Shown here in pieces: positions 12,526-29,868 of a DNA stretch of 64,000 nucleotides; the stretch's first letter is position 1; every line of letters starts with the position of its first letter. The position numbers were made by a program, and so were the translations under genes. The DNA is from Merluccius polli (lineage: Eukaryota; Chordata; Actinopteri; Gadiformes; Merlucciidae). The notes under the pieces were generated by a model. It saw only the letters and a program-made list of their open reading frames with translations, was not told the origin of the DNA and searched no databases. Where the stretch lies: contig JAOPHQ010005753.1 in the NCBI GenBank assembly GCA_030340625.1, positions 1-64,000 of the forward strand. The letters are read 5' to 3'.

Positions 12526-13273
12526 AAGAAGAAGAAAGACGTTTCTAACGCAAGCTCCATAATGTTACCCTTTTCAGGTGAAACACAATGTCTTTACTGA
12601 CACTGGAATGTATGCAATACTGTAATCAGTCTGACAGTTTGCCTCATAATACATTGTGAATAGGATTATAATAAAGTGTATGTTCAATAACATAATGCAT
12701 TCGACATATATTCATATATTCACATCTATGTTCATATTTAGGAAGTGACATCTTACAACAACAAGGTCTGTAGACTGGAGAACCTGCAGCTACCCCCCCC
12801 CTCCCTGCCCCCCCAGAACTAATCTACTCAACATAAAACAAAATCTAAAAGCTTTTAAACTTTAATGACAACCTTGTCATTGACCGCTGCCTTGTTTATT
12901 GTTTTCTCCCCCCCCCCCCCCCCCATCCTTCGCTGGGACGTTGTGCGGTTGCCGTGACAATGCTGCATTATAGGAATAAATAGTTCCATTAGGCGCGTGG
13001 CGGTCGGTGTGTCGTCACAGCAGACTATTAATGAGCCTCGCCTTGCCTTGATTACACAGCCAGAGATTTATGAAAACACTCCAAACAACGCTTACCTCAG
13101 TCCCTGCTTTAAATACATCCATTTACCCATATGCAAATGTGAATGCAGAGAACACACACACACACACACACATACATACACACGCATGCACGCACACACA
13201 CACACACACACAACAAAACGCACACACACATACGCACACACAGAACATACATGCCCAACCATTAACGCTTGTG

Positions 13274-13368
<95 letters not shown>

Positions 13369-13548
13369 ACATACATATGCATACATACACACACATTTTT
13401 TGAATCAGTCAACTGTAAATGTGTTTCAGGTGAAGTACAGGTGAAGTCAACATTTATTTTTTCCATTTTAATACTCTCACTTATGTTCAGATGTTTATTG
13501 AACTTCACACATGAACAATAAAATCTATGTCTGTTGGATAGTAAATAT

Positions 13549-13592
<44 letters not shown>

Positions 13593-13602
13593 GTGTGTGT
13601 GT

Positions 13603-13633
<31 letters not shown>

Positions 13634-14170
13634 CATGTTGCGTGTGTGGATGTGTGTGTGTGTGTGTATGTGTGTGTGTGTGTGCGTGTGTGGATGTGTG
13701 TGTGGAGGAGGGGTTTAATCAGAGCGAGTGCCCCCTCCCTCCCTGGTCTCCAGCGCTACATTACTGCTGCTGCCAGGGGTTACCAGTCCTGATGGATGAG
13801 ATCAGAGACACACACACACACACACACACAACTAACCTCTCACCTCAGCAACCCTGCCAGCCCTCCCCCACCCCGAGTCTTCATCTCCAATACACCTTCC
13901 TCCTCAGCTTCCTCCTCCTCCTCCGCTTCCTCTTCCTCCTCCACCTCATCATCATCTTCCTCCTCCACATTCTCCTCTTCCTTCTCCTCCTTCTCCTCCA
14001 CCTGCACCACCTCCTCCATGTTCTCCTCCTCCCCCCCCTCCTCCTCTTTCTCCTCCCCTTTCTCCTTCCTCACCCCCCCTCTTCCCGGATTAGAGGCCAT
14101 AGACCTCTCTCTGGGAGGTGTTTGCACTGGGATGGAGTGTGTCTTGAAAGGTCTGTGTGTAAACTAAAAG
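12526..14170. other. intergenic: long (CA)n and (TG)n tracts, pyrimidine-rich run
   Basis: 12985-13090 is complex and A/T-motif rich (ACTATTAATGAGCC) and may be conserved DNA. Then come (CA)n at 13147-13395 and (TG)n at 13553-13705; with opposite dinucleotides these could pair as a long imperfect hairpin. A polypyrimidine CTCCTT tract at 13905-14060 yields an artefactual acidic ORF on the minus strand. Confidence 0.5.
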
Positions 14171-15798
14171 GGAAAGAACACACACATGATCGTTCTCCTC
14201 AGTGAGTTATTCCTGAGAAAACACAAGTATGTAAGGGCTTTGAATCAAATGGTTTATTTGCCAAACACACACATAAGCAGTTAGAGAGGCGCTAGTTATA
14301 GATTATTGAGTAGGGATTAGCGCCATGGAAAAAGAACAGAAGAGTCAATAATATTAAACCATATTAATATCCACCCTTAATATCAACACAGCGCGTTGGG
14401 AGATCGGCGAGGAGCGCCCCTCGTGACGTCAACCCGTACAGTCACTGTCACAACTTCTGCTCAAACTTAAATTTAATACAAATACACAATAAAACTAAAC
14501 ATACCTCAGGTTTTTCTTCTCAAGAATGAAGAATGATCTGTGGGAAAAAAAAGGTGAAGAAACGTAGAAATACAGACATTTCAGCAAAACGCTCTCCAAC
14601 AGCGATATATACTTTTATTAAAGGCCTATTTTAGTAATACCGTTATCCGATATAAAGAAAATGCCTTTGCATGAGCTTAAGCATTTAAAAATCAAAAATT
14701 AAGATTAAATTAAGAAGAAAATTAAGATTTGTATAAGAACTAAAAAATGGGTAATCTCAGTTTCATAATCGTAGCAATGATCTCTGTGTAATGTCAGCCA
14801 GTGGTCCTCACCGGTAGCTAAAGCGTTATAAGGTGTGTTGTTATTTACAGCCATACAGAGCTGCTATTAAGGCGCCCTAAGTGTGAACCAGCACCAGTCT
14901 CTGTGTTGACCCAGTCGTCACATTACTGCTTCCCCTGTACTTTGAACATTGGAACAACGGCAGAGTGCGGCCTGGAAGCCATAAAAGCACGTTCATATTT
15001 GTTTTCTTCAGAGAAAAGAGGAACATTCGGCTCAATTGTATTCCACTAAGATGTGCTTAATGTGTGTGTGTGTGTGCTTAATGTGTGTGTGTGTATGTGT
15101 GTGCAGAACCGTGTGTTTGCTTTCCCAGGGTGCGTTCCACTAATCCTCCGAAGGTGACTGTATGTCCGCACGTATTTCAGCTCGGTGACCTTTCGTGACC
15201 CCTGGGAGCTTCCCGTCGTCAGTGCTGTAATACGGGACGAGGAGCGGAGCGGCGGTAGGGCGAACTTTTTGTGCTGTGCTTGTGAAAGCGTTGAATATCT
15301 TTGGTGTGCAGGTATCGCGAGGGCTTAAGATCCCGCGATCCGTCTCTTCTGACAGTGTCTCAAATGTACGGCCTTGTGCAGCCCGGAGGGGGGGGGGTGG
15401 GGGTGAAGACATGACATGACATGCTCTGAGCGTTTCGCTATTAATCCAGCTGTGCACAGGCATGATGCACGTTCAGGTGTGTGGGAGTGTGCACATCTGC
15501 AGGCAGGGACGTGCACAGACATTGAGTGAGGGGGGGGGGGGGGTGCAGCAGCTGCAGCAGGTATGCTGCTGCAGTGTTGCTCACGAGGACGGAGGCCTGT
15601 CTGCCCTATAAAACACAGTCAGGTTAAGGTCGAAAAAGGTGCGATTATAGAAAGAGTGAGCTATAATTTGATGATGTATTTATCTAACGAACCGATTATT
15701 GTGTGGTTGCAGACGCAGCTCTGAATGTTTTGGCTGATATGAAACATTATCTGAAATGGTAGATCAATAAAGAAAGGTTGGTAACGGTAGATTGGTGA

Positions 15799-15840
<42 letters not shown>

Positions 15841-16142
15841 CGTAAAGTTTCAGGTCGTTTCCCAGATTTGTTTCCAGTCCAGTGTAGTTTCTCGGTTATT
15901 TACATAAAACCAAGGCTGTCTGCATCTGTGCATAAAGAGGGGCTCGCTTCAACATCTCATTTATGTAATGGCCCCGCGTTTATTGCGGAGGAGCGTGATT
16001 GACGGGTGGAAATGACATCAGTAACGGCGGCGCGTCGTCCTCCCGCTGTCTGCAGAGTAATACATGGTGAGTGGAGCAGGGCCCACCAACGGACATTTTT
16101 ACCCCAATCTCCTCCACTTTAATCTCACTCTCCGTCTTCACG

Positions 16143-16176
<34 letters not shown>

Positions 16177-16234
16177 GAACACAAACCTACATATAACACT
16201 GCCACACATACACAAACGCGTGCACACACACACA

Positions 16235-16313
<79 letters not shown>

Positions 16314-16606
16314 AAAATTGAGCAAAGATATAGGCCCAGCTACACTAAAACACAAACACAACGTTTAGTAGTGCTGTCCCCACGACCCTGCGGTGTCCCA
16401 GCATTATTCAATTGTAATAATTGCCGCAGGTCAGCTGACAGATCAGCGATACACACAGAAATAAAAAAACTGCTTTCAATTATTACTTCTCTCCCTCCTG
16501 CACCTGTCAATCACTTCCCTCAACACATACTTTTACAGACAAACACACACACACACACACACACACAACACACACACACAGACCCCTGCATGCACTTGTA
16601 CACACA

Positions 16607-16648
<42 letters not shown>

Positions 16649-16757
16649 TTCAGACACACACACACACACTTGAACCCTTGAACTCGTACACACATGGCCA
16701 CACGTGCGTTTGCAAGCACACAGGCACACACAGACACACAAAAACACAAACGCACAG

Positions 16758-16825
<68 letters not shown>

Positions 16826-16868
16826 CTGCAAACACAAACACCAACCCCCCCCCCCCATCTGCCACCCC

Positions 16869-16899
<31 letters not shown>

Positions 16900-17027
16900 A
16901 CACACTCAACATTCACAATCTACATTCATATCAGCACAAATGTGACGAGAAGCCACTATCAATATATTTTATCACTGAAGATAACTCAACCAGTGGGATT
17001 TGTTTAATAGAAATTGTCCACATAAGG

Positions 17028-17070
<43 letters not shown>

Positions 17071-17392
17071 AGCGGGGAGGCGGAATGCTATCACTGTGAG
17101 GACAAATAATAAGTGACAGTGAGCCATCCATCCCCACACATCCATCCCCACACACCCCACACATCACCAGGACACGGCTGTCACAGCCCTATCTCAGCTA
17201 AATTAAACAGCCTTACGGTAAACCGCCCTGCCTGGTGCGTGTGCGTGTGCGTGCAGATGGTCTCCCCCTCCCCTCCCCTCTCTCTCCCCCTCTCTCTTTG
17301 ACGTGGGGGATGGCTTCAAATTGATGATGACACCTCACTCATGTCGTGACAAGCTCACTGGCAGCGACATAAACGCTCCCACGTGCCACACT

Positions 17393-17449
<57 letters not shown>

Positions 17450-17462
17450 ATACACACACACA

Positions 17463-17519
<57 letters not shown>

Positions 17520-17540
17520 CCATCCATCACTCGTAACAAG
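14171..17540. other. intergenic: dense (CA)n/(TG)n and poly-C tracts
   Basis: No gene seen. Repeats: TG 15061-15100, G runs near 15390 and 15530, GA 15804-15838, CA 16145-16175, 16240-16310, 16540-16670 and 16760-16825, C runs 16845-16890, TG 17030-17068, C run 17394-17435, CA 17436-17516. 15890-16100 has complex sequence that may be conserved. Confidence 0.5.
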
Positions 17541-17888
17541 TCTCGCGTCTGCTGCCGCGAGATTTAATCAACTAATTCGCTCTTTTTTTGGGCTACAGAT
17601 AATGACTGGGCCCCTGCAGGATTATCTTGTCATCCGTTTCACTTAATCTGCGCTGATAAACAGCTCATTAAACTATTAAAGTCTTCCGCTCCTTGATTCG
17701 CCGTCTGAGTGAGGGGTATGAACCTTATTATTGGCTGTTGATTAAGCGCTCAATTACGGCCGCTGTCTCTGATTGGTTGAGATGATTACGTTTACAATGA
17801 TCATTCAAATCACTTTGGCACTGTAATAATAATAGTCGTAGTATTCAAAATAATAATAAAATATTTTAGTTATTTTTCTTCTTTAGGC

Positions 17889-17928
<40 letters not shown>

Positions 17929-19020
17929 GACTAGACATTTGAACGGATCGGCCTAATAGGAGATCCAAGGCATTACAGCAGGAGCGCATCAAAAGAGGTA
18001 AAAGATTATTATATTGGTTCGTATCAAAAATATATATTTCTTTCCGTCATCATTATTAAAGGTTACGTTTATGTTTATTGTTTAGGGTAATCATGGCTTT
18101 AAAACAATGAATATAAAAAGACAAACCTCCAACACTGACCTCATACTGCGAGTTAAACCACAGGTCCCGCCTCCAGGAGACTGATGGTGAGCCACTTCCA
18201 TCTAATCACTTGGCCCAACAGCCAGGGTCTAAATAAAAAAGGGGATAAATAAAGAGTCGCTGGGCCAACGTGTTGCTCTCACCTTTGTAGATGAAATTAC
18301 CCGAAAAGCTGTTAGGGATCAATATAATCAATGCAATCAGCCTAACTGACACAGGCAGGCCCCTGCCAGTGAATGAAAACAGCCCCGATGGAGATCTCTC
18401 AAACCCCGGCTCCTAACGGCCCCCCAGGAGCCGCCGGGACTTTGAGTCCCGCAGTTTGGTCCACTTAATTAAATTAGGAGAGGGCCCGTGCAGACTGGGG
18501 GGGGGGCGGGTTGGCCCCGTGCCAGTAATTAAGCCAATACCTTTGCTGATTGCGCCAGTGCCTCTTAATGAACTCATTATGCATTTTAACCCAAACACTC
18601 CTCGGGATTAACGAGCACAAAGAAAGGCTCTCGGTCGAAACGCCCCGATCATGAGCAGCGGCCATAACTCACACGCTCAATGGGCCCCTGACGGAAAGTC
18701 AATACGTCCCTGTGGCTCCGGGAGCGAGCCAGGGCTCGTTGAGGACCTGAGCGACGACAACTCAAAAAGTTTCTGGATCCGCATCAAAGTCGCTTTTGAA
18801 CGACCTCGGTATTGCGACCTCTGCTTAAAAAGCACGGTGCACCCTTAGCGGCTGCAAGGAGTGGGTGTGACACCCGGAATGAATCTAAACCTACATGCAG
18901 TCCTAACGCAAACAGCAAACAGCAAACAGCCATGGAGGAGCTCACTATTAACACACGATTAACGACTTGGAGGTGCGCGGGCCAGCGCAGAGTGGCCCAT
19001 TAATTCCCAGCTAATAAAAT
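17541..19020. promoter_or_regulatory. candidate conserved non-coding cluster in the mnx-stk16 desert
   Basis: About 1.5 kb nearly free of microsatellites, apart from (ATT)n at 17888-17927. It is rich in homeodomain and POU-like cores: GAGATTTAATCAACTAATTC, TGATTAAGCGCTCAATTACG, CTTAATTAAATTAGG and CCAGTAATTAAGCCAATACC. No exon with splice sites is seen. This is the best distal enhancer candidate for the mnx gene. Conservation cannot be tested from one sequence. Confidence 0.4.
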
Positions 19021-20997
19021 AATTCACCAATTGATTGGTCAACAAATCAATTAAGCTGCTCGATGCACTATACTGTATAGGAGGACCTAAAGTGTGTGTG
19101 TTTGTGTGTGTGTGTGTGATGTGTGTGTGTGTGTGTGATGTGTGTGTGTGTGTGTGTGATGTGTGATGTGTGTGTGATGTGTGTGCGTGTGCGTTTGTGT
19201 GTCGAATCCACTTAAAAACATTGAGAAATAATAAATGACATAAATGTGGACAAAGCCAGTTAGGCCTTCTCCATAGTTGGATTGAATAAAAGGCCCTTAA
19301 AATCCCTTAACATATAATATAGCACACTTTATAAATGCGGGTGATGTGGGATTCATTATAATCAATAATAATTTATTCAAAATTGGCGGATTTTTTCCAG
19401 GTAGGCCTTCATTAGATCAGCTTCAGAGAAAGTGCTAAATGATGCTAAACTAGTAATAGGCCTAAGATGAACATAAAGGCATAGAGACTAGTCCTGTTGA
19501 CTAGTTGGTTATTTTGCTAATTGAATGGTTAAAATATAGAAATGTGACCATTTAATGGACATTTTATTTACTTTATCTCGTCTTAATAATACTGAGCTTT
19601 AAATATAGGTCTTTTCAACCATCACAATAGGCTACAACTGAATGTTTTAAATGTATTTCATGGTGTTTGCATAAAGATAAAATCTGTAGTCTAGGACATT
19701 TTCAGTAACGGTAAAAGTTTTATTAAAACCACCAATCCTTGTACAGTTTAGTTTGCCGGGATTATCTTAACATCATTTCATCTCGATTCAGTAAAAACAA
19801 ATGACATAGGCCTATATTTACTTATAACATTAATATATGCCCTTACTGATGTCGATGTGAGACAATTGTGAAAAATGCATTTGAAGAATCCAGATTTTCC
19901 ACAAATATACACACAGGTATTCAACTATTTAAACAATAACATGATTAAAACTGCCATTAAGAAGCAAAGAGAGAAGAAAGGTACAGTATGGTCAAGTAAT
20001 ATAATGTCCAACAGCCAAAACTTGACCTAAATGCCCAGCAAGTTTCCTTAAATTATGAATTAAAAAAATGCCACCATTTAATTAAAATCCTATGTTTGAG
20101 AAAATGTGAACCCCGAGGAACAGAAGAGAAAGTGTCCTTGATTATACAAGTCTGGATATTCAAACATAAGACAACAGATAATACATAAATGAGTAACAAT
20201 TAAATCGATTAAAAAAAACCGTACCGATTGAAAACAAACACATCGTTAGGCTACACGTGCCAAATATGCCAAGTAGGCCTTTCTTATTACAAATTGACAA
20301 ACATGGGCCGATATTTACAAAAAAAAAAAGATGAACAAGTCTATGACTGCTTAAATCGCTGCGTTATGTGAATAAATTAAGTTTAAATGTCCTGCATTTA
20401 CGGAACGCCACACAAAAAGCGGAACAGGCACAACTGGGATCAATTCATAAGTCGACAAGCAAAGGGAGAGGTGGTGCAGCAGCGCCACCGTGTGGTCAGA
20501 TGCAGTATTGCAGGTGGGAGCAATTCATTCCCGACGCCCGGTTTACAAAAGATGCATTTATAGTTGCTCTGTGTAAAAACAAGTCTTAGCCATATCAAAC
20601 TTGGAGCTAGGAATGTGACCTTAGGCACGGTGAACTTAAACGTTACTTCCAGTGAAAGGTTTAGCAAAGCACCCTGCAATGGCTTCCCTTCTGGCATGAC
20701 AAAAATAACAATTCACAATCAATTCATAAATCAATTCATAATCAATTCAGAAAACCAAACAATCTCATCCCAGAATCATTTGTTTTCTTCTTAACTGTGA
20801 GATGATCAAGGTGTCTCAGGGAAGAAACACTTGGTAAAACCTGTCCACCTGCAGAATGATATCAAGTATAGTTTCATCATTTAACATGTAGAGGGGAGGG
20901 TGGAGAGCGCAGTGTGTCCTCACACACACACCATGTGTGAAACCTTGTGGGTTACAGACGGATGGGTGGGTGTGGGTGTGTGAGTGGAGGTCAGAGG
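19021..20997. other. stk16 downstream flank / probable 3' UTR
   Basis: AT-rich DNA downstream of the stk16 stop (minus strand). A (TG)n/TGATG tract lies at 19092-19200. Minus-strand AATAAA hexamers occur near 19718 and 19564, but I cannot choose a cleavage site. No other gene seen. Confidence 0.35.
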
Positions 20998-25186
<4,189 letters not shown>

Positions 25187-25690
25187 CTTCCCTCGCAGCA
25201 CATTGCTGAACAGCAACCTCCTGGTGGGGATGTGAACAATATAGGTCACACACTGACAACACAAACCTACATACACTGATATGTAACATATGACGCCATA
25301 TGTTACAGTACTGCGTTGACAAGTGTCCATTTTCCAGGCAGGTGAAAGCAACAACAACAACAACAACAACAAAAAAGAGCAAAACACAAGAGTTGACAAA
25401 TGGCCCTTTAACTGCATCTGGTCCAACACTGAAACCGTCCAACAAAGTGTCCAACCTGTCCTCCGCCTTGTGTCATTATCGAGACGTGGACACAAAGATG
25501 TCAACATGCTTCCACAATCAGATGAGGCGCAGTGGCCTAACACAGCGTACAGCCTGGTTTGAGATGATTTAGGAGCAGTATTTACCTTTATGTCTCAGTC
25601 TTCCAGGTTAGCACAGAGCCATGGATGCCGCTCTTCTTCTGGGACTTTAATGGCGGCCACCAACCAGCTCAGAGCAGCACTAGCGCCACC
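25187..25690 (-). promoter_or_regulatory. stk16 5' UTR exons and promoter region
   Basis: The coding start lies in an exon whose acceptor (CCCCACCAG) places its first base at 25220. An upstream untranslated exon is suggested by the donor AAAG|GTAAAT at 25592, with the exon running up towards about 25680. The intron between holds an (AAC)n run near 25350. The transcription start is not determined. Confidence 0.5.
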
Positions 25691-25740
25691 GGCTGGACCG
25701 GAGGGTGGGACCGGATATTATGCAGAACAAATAATAGGAA

Positions 25741-26151
25741 TAGAGCGTAACAGTGACCGCCCCTTTTTAACAGCTCCGGTGCCGGAAGTAAATTTCCCAT
25801 GCATTTATCTCGTCCACTTTTCGTATAATCCTTATAAAAAGAGTATTAAGCCTTGAACCAAGCCGATCGTTCGTTGTGGTAGTCGTGACCATATTATGTT
25901 TGATTCGGGCATAATAAGAATTTGGAAAACGGAAGAAAGAAAAAAAAAACGGATTTTGTTGACCGAGTGAGGAACTACTCATCCCGAATCAAACATAATA
26001 TGGTCACGACTACCATAACGAACGATTGGCTTGGTTCAAGTCTTAATACTCTTTTTATAAGGATTATACGAAAAGTGGACGAGATAAATGCATGGGAAAT
26101 TTACTTCCGGCACCGGAGCTGTTAAAAAGGGGCGGTCACTGTTACGCTCTA
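25741..26151. mobile_element. fold-back element, copy 1
   Basis: Palindromic unit: TAGAGCGTAACAGTGACCGC at the left, exact reverse complement GCGGTCACTGTTACGCTCTA at the right, arms of about 185 bp and a ~40-bp centre. The hexamer TAGGAA lies directly left. Minor arm differences show it is not an assembly mirror. No transposase. Confidence 0.88.
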
Positions 26152-26163
26152 TAGGAATAGGAA

Positions 26164-26576
26164 TAGAGCGTAACAGTGACCGCCCCTTTTTAACAGCTCC
26201 GGTGCCGGAAGTAAATTTCCCATGCATTTATCTCGTCCACTTTTTGTATAATCCTTATAAAAAGAGTATTAAGCCTTTAACCAAGCCGATCGTTCGTTGT
26301 GGTAGTCGTGACCATATTATGTTTGATTCGGGCATAAAAATAATTTGGAAAACGGAAGAAAAGCCAAAGGTACTTTATTTTGTTGACCGAGTGAGGAACT
26401 ACTCATCCCGAATCAAACATAATATGGACACGACTACCACAACGAACGATCGGCTTGGTTCAAGTCTTAATACTCTTTTTATAAGGATTATACGAAAAGT
26501 GGACGAGATAAATGCATGGGAAATTTACTTCCGGCACCGGAGCGGTTAAAAAGGGGGCGGTCACTGTTACGCTCTA
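26164..26576. mobile_element. fold-back element, copy 2 (tandem)
   Basis: Second copy of the same unit in direct tandem, separated from copy 1 by TAGGAATAGGAA. The arms again pair (TAGAGCGTAACAGTGACCGC / GCGGTCACTGTTACGCTCTA). The centre differs (AAGCCAAAGGTACTTT). Its right flank is TAGGGTTAGGGTTAG, two to three telomere-like units. Confidence 0.88.
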
Positions 26577-26824
26577 TAGGGTTAGGGTTAGTAATAATCA
26601 TAACCATAATCATAATAACAATAATAATAATAATAATGATGATACAAATAAATAAATAATAATACAAATACTATACTACTAGCCTACTACTACTAATAAT
26701 GATAATACAAATAAATACTAATAGGCCTACTAATACTACTACTACTACTACTAATAATGATAATACAAATAAATAAATAATACTAATACTAATAATACAA
26801 ATAATAACAATAACAATAATTAAA

Positions 26825-26920
<96 letters not shown>

Positions 26921-27667
26921 CTAACAAATTTTAACTGACTTATTTTAACTGAATCAGTTTCTTTTAAAAACAGAACGTGACAGTGTACCTTGTGTGCTGA
27001 GACCGGCTAAGTAGGGCCCTCATTCATCAACCGCCACGGGAAATGTGTGAATGAATATGACAAAATGGAAAAAGACGATTCATTTGTTGAATGGATTGGA
27101 GACCCTGTGTGTAATTGTTTTCCCCCAGTGTACGCACATTTTCAAGCCAAGAACAAATTGATAAATCCCACGTTTTGTCGCACATGCATGGTTTACGCAC
27201 AGATGTAGCCTAGGCTATTCGTAAATGCGGGAACATTTTAAGAAAAAATAATAATCCCAAAATACTGCATTCTCGTCGCTTTCCTAATAATCTGACTAAA
27301 AACAGAATGAAAAATCACTTCGGTGTAAATGCAAAGACCCTCGTGGAGCCGACACTAGAAGTCATGATGTTTAGCGATTTCTCTAAATATTGTAATTTGT
27401 GCAATGAAGTATGCACGCATGTCCGACTGCTTCTGTGCTAGTGTGCATTTTCCAATTGGCTGCTTGACTATTTTATACAGTGTATGACCTTTACTCTTAG
27501 ACGAGCAATGATATTTTCTTCCCTCCGTTTCCTTCCAGCACCAACATGTCTCTGTATATTATATAGATGTCTTCCAGTTCTAATGAACATGTAGGTCTAA
27601 GTTCTTCATTGTGAGTGTTTGTTTGGCCAGAACATGAGCAATAATCATTGGGAAGCGTGTAGAAATA
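26577..27667. other. intergenic: (ATT)n/(TAC)n tract and AT-rich DNA
   Basis: A trinucleotide tract of AAT and ACT units fills 26590-26920, including (ACT)n at 26823-26880. The rest is complex AT-rich DNA without a supported exon. Confidence 0.5.
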
Positions 27668-28506
27668 GGTCCGTGTACGAAGTATAATTCATTTACAGTT
27701 GTTCACGTTGTATAATGAAAAAGGCCAGTTTCGGGGGTATTGCGTAATTTCATTGTCCGAGACGTGCAATGCAATTCAGCGCGCCAAAGCGTCAGCTTGT
27801 TCCATTATCCAAGTTGTACAATGAAAATTGAACAAGGAAGTGGAGAGCCGGAAACAGAGACAGCTCGCCTTCAAAGTAAAGCTCGCCTTATAAGTAAAAG
27901 TCGTGCGATTTGAAGCGTGAATTTAATTTAAGGAGCGCTAAACTAAATAAATAAACAAATAGCCTCAATCAGGGTTCTTCAACGTTTTCCAGGCCAAGGA
28001 CCCCCAAACTGATAGAGAGATGGAGCGGGGACCCCCTACTTATGTTGTGTAAAATTGAGTTTTATATTAAACTGGTCCTATAGTGCCATACATAAATGTA
28101 CCTTGTTATTGTGCATTCAATACTAAGATATTGAAATAATACACAGGTTCATATATTCATGTGCAAGGTACAGTGAGTAGGGTGGCCATGCCACTGCCAT
28201 TCATAAACATAATGTAGCGTCCGCCAGGACGCGTTGGAAAGACGACGCAGTGTTGTTCAGCAAACAACATTTATTGCTGCAACAGAACAGGTTACTGTCG
28301 GCCGTAACCACGCCAAAACAACTCCAACATAAAGTTAGCCGTAACTCTCTCCTAATGTTCCTCGCGCTCAACCCAGGCTCGCTCACACACACACACACAC
28401 ACACGCACGCACACACGCACGCGCACTCACACAGCCCTCATTCCGTCAAAAACTACAACACCACACCGGATCTAGAGCGGAAACAAAACAGGCACGCCGC
28501 ACACAC

Positions 28507-28755
28507 TTGTTTAAGAGTAGTAGACGTTACGTTTTGAGTGGATGGCGAGCGCGAGACGCCGAAATTGATACCAATAATATTCTGAATGGAAAGTTTACTT
28601 TTAAAAAGTTGCCAAATGGTTCCATTGACAAGACCAAAGTGATCTGTGTGTTTTGTCGTTGTGAACTGAGCTATCATCGCAGCACGTCCAGTCTGAAATA
28701 CCACTTGCAATATCAAGCATTTTTACTGTACCATTTTGGAGAAATTCAACAATAA
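28507..28755 (+). pseudogene. BED zinc-finger fragment of hAT transposase (left arm)
   Basis: An open frame encodes ...VICVFCRCELSYHRSTSSLK followed by YHL, a C-x2-C...H-type BED finger as found at the N-terminus of hAT transposases and ZBED proteins. It ends 82 codons in, without the catalytic or dimerisation domain. Relic of the element buried in the palindrome. Confidence 0.65.
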
Positions 28756-29461
28756 AAGTCCCATATGTGTACCTTCGGATAGCACAATTGCATATATTTG
28801 AACTGCTGTAAAATCACTTTGCTCAATATTCCCTGGCTATGGGTGGTATATTTGACTTGTACACATGTAGGACTACACCCACATGCAATATCAATCATTT
28901 TTACTGTACCATTTTGGAGATATTCAACAATAAAAGTCCCATATGTGTATCTTCGGATAGCACAATTTATATATTTGAACTACTGTGAAATCAATTTGCT
29001 CAATATTCCCACAATGTGAACTCCAAACAATTCATGTATTTACAGTAGTTCAAATATATGAAATTGTGCTATCCGAAGGTACACGTATGGGACTTTTATT
29101 GTAGAATATCTCCAAAATGGTAGGCCTACAGTAAAAATGCTTGATATTGCATGTGGGTGTAGTCCTACATGTGTACAAGTCAAATATACCACCCATAGCC
29201 AGGGAATATTGAGCAAAGTGATTTTACAGTAGTTCAAATATAACAAAACATGCCACTTGGAGGCACAAATATGGGACTTTTAGTTTGGCATTTCTCCACA
29301 TTGTTGCAATAAAGATACTTGATATTAAGTTTTTCATTCATCATGGGCGCATGAAACACTAATACAACATATTTCATTTAAATGTAGGTTTTAATTATAG
29401 CTTACTGTTCTTAATACATTTATTTTGAAAAACCGGAAGTGAATACGCGGTTTCTCCGCTT

Positions 29462-29758
29462 CTACCGTAATGCTGAGAATATTTGTACACTCGAAATATA
29501 AGTGCGGCTCATTTGACCACGGTGATCGGAGGAACGGCTGGCTTGACCGCAGTCCATCAAGTGGTATTTCAGACTGGACGTGCTGCGATGATAGCTCAGT
29601 TCACAACGACAAAACACACAGATCACTTTGGTCTTGTCAATGGAACCATTTGGCAACTTTTTAAAAGTAAACGTTCCATTCAGAATATTATTGGCATCCA
29701 TTTCGGCGTCTCGCGCTCGCCATCCACTCAAAACGTAACGTCTACTACTCTTAAACAA
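29462..29758 (-). pseudogene. BED zinc-finger fragment of hAT transposase (right arm)
   Basis: Mirror copy of the left-arm frame, 98 codons, again with VICVFCRCELSYHRSTS. It continues slightly further (MDCGQASRSSDH) before its stop. It differs from the left copy at several residues (for example DAEMDANN versus DAEIDTNN). No downstream transposase core. Confidence 0.65.
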
Positions 29759-29825
29759 GTGTGTGCGGCGGCGTGCCTGTTTTGTTTCCGCTCTAGATCC
29801 GGTGTGGTGTTGTAGTTTTTGACGG

Positions 29826-29868
<43 letters not shown>

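Noticed and set aside
13840..14127. Acidic (poly-Glu) minus-strand ORF
   Set aside because: Antisense of a CTCCTT tract; no splice sites or conserved flank.
26577..26592. Telomere repeat (TAGGGT)n
   Set aside because: Only two to three units; too short to mean a telomere fusion.
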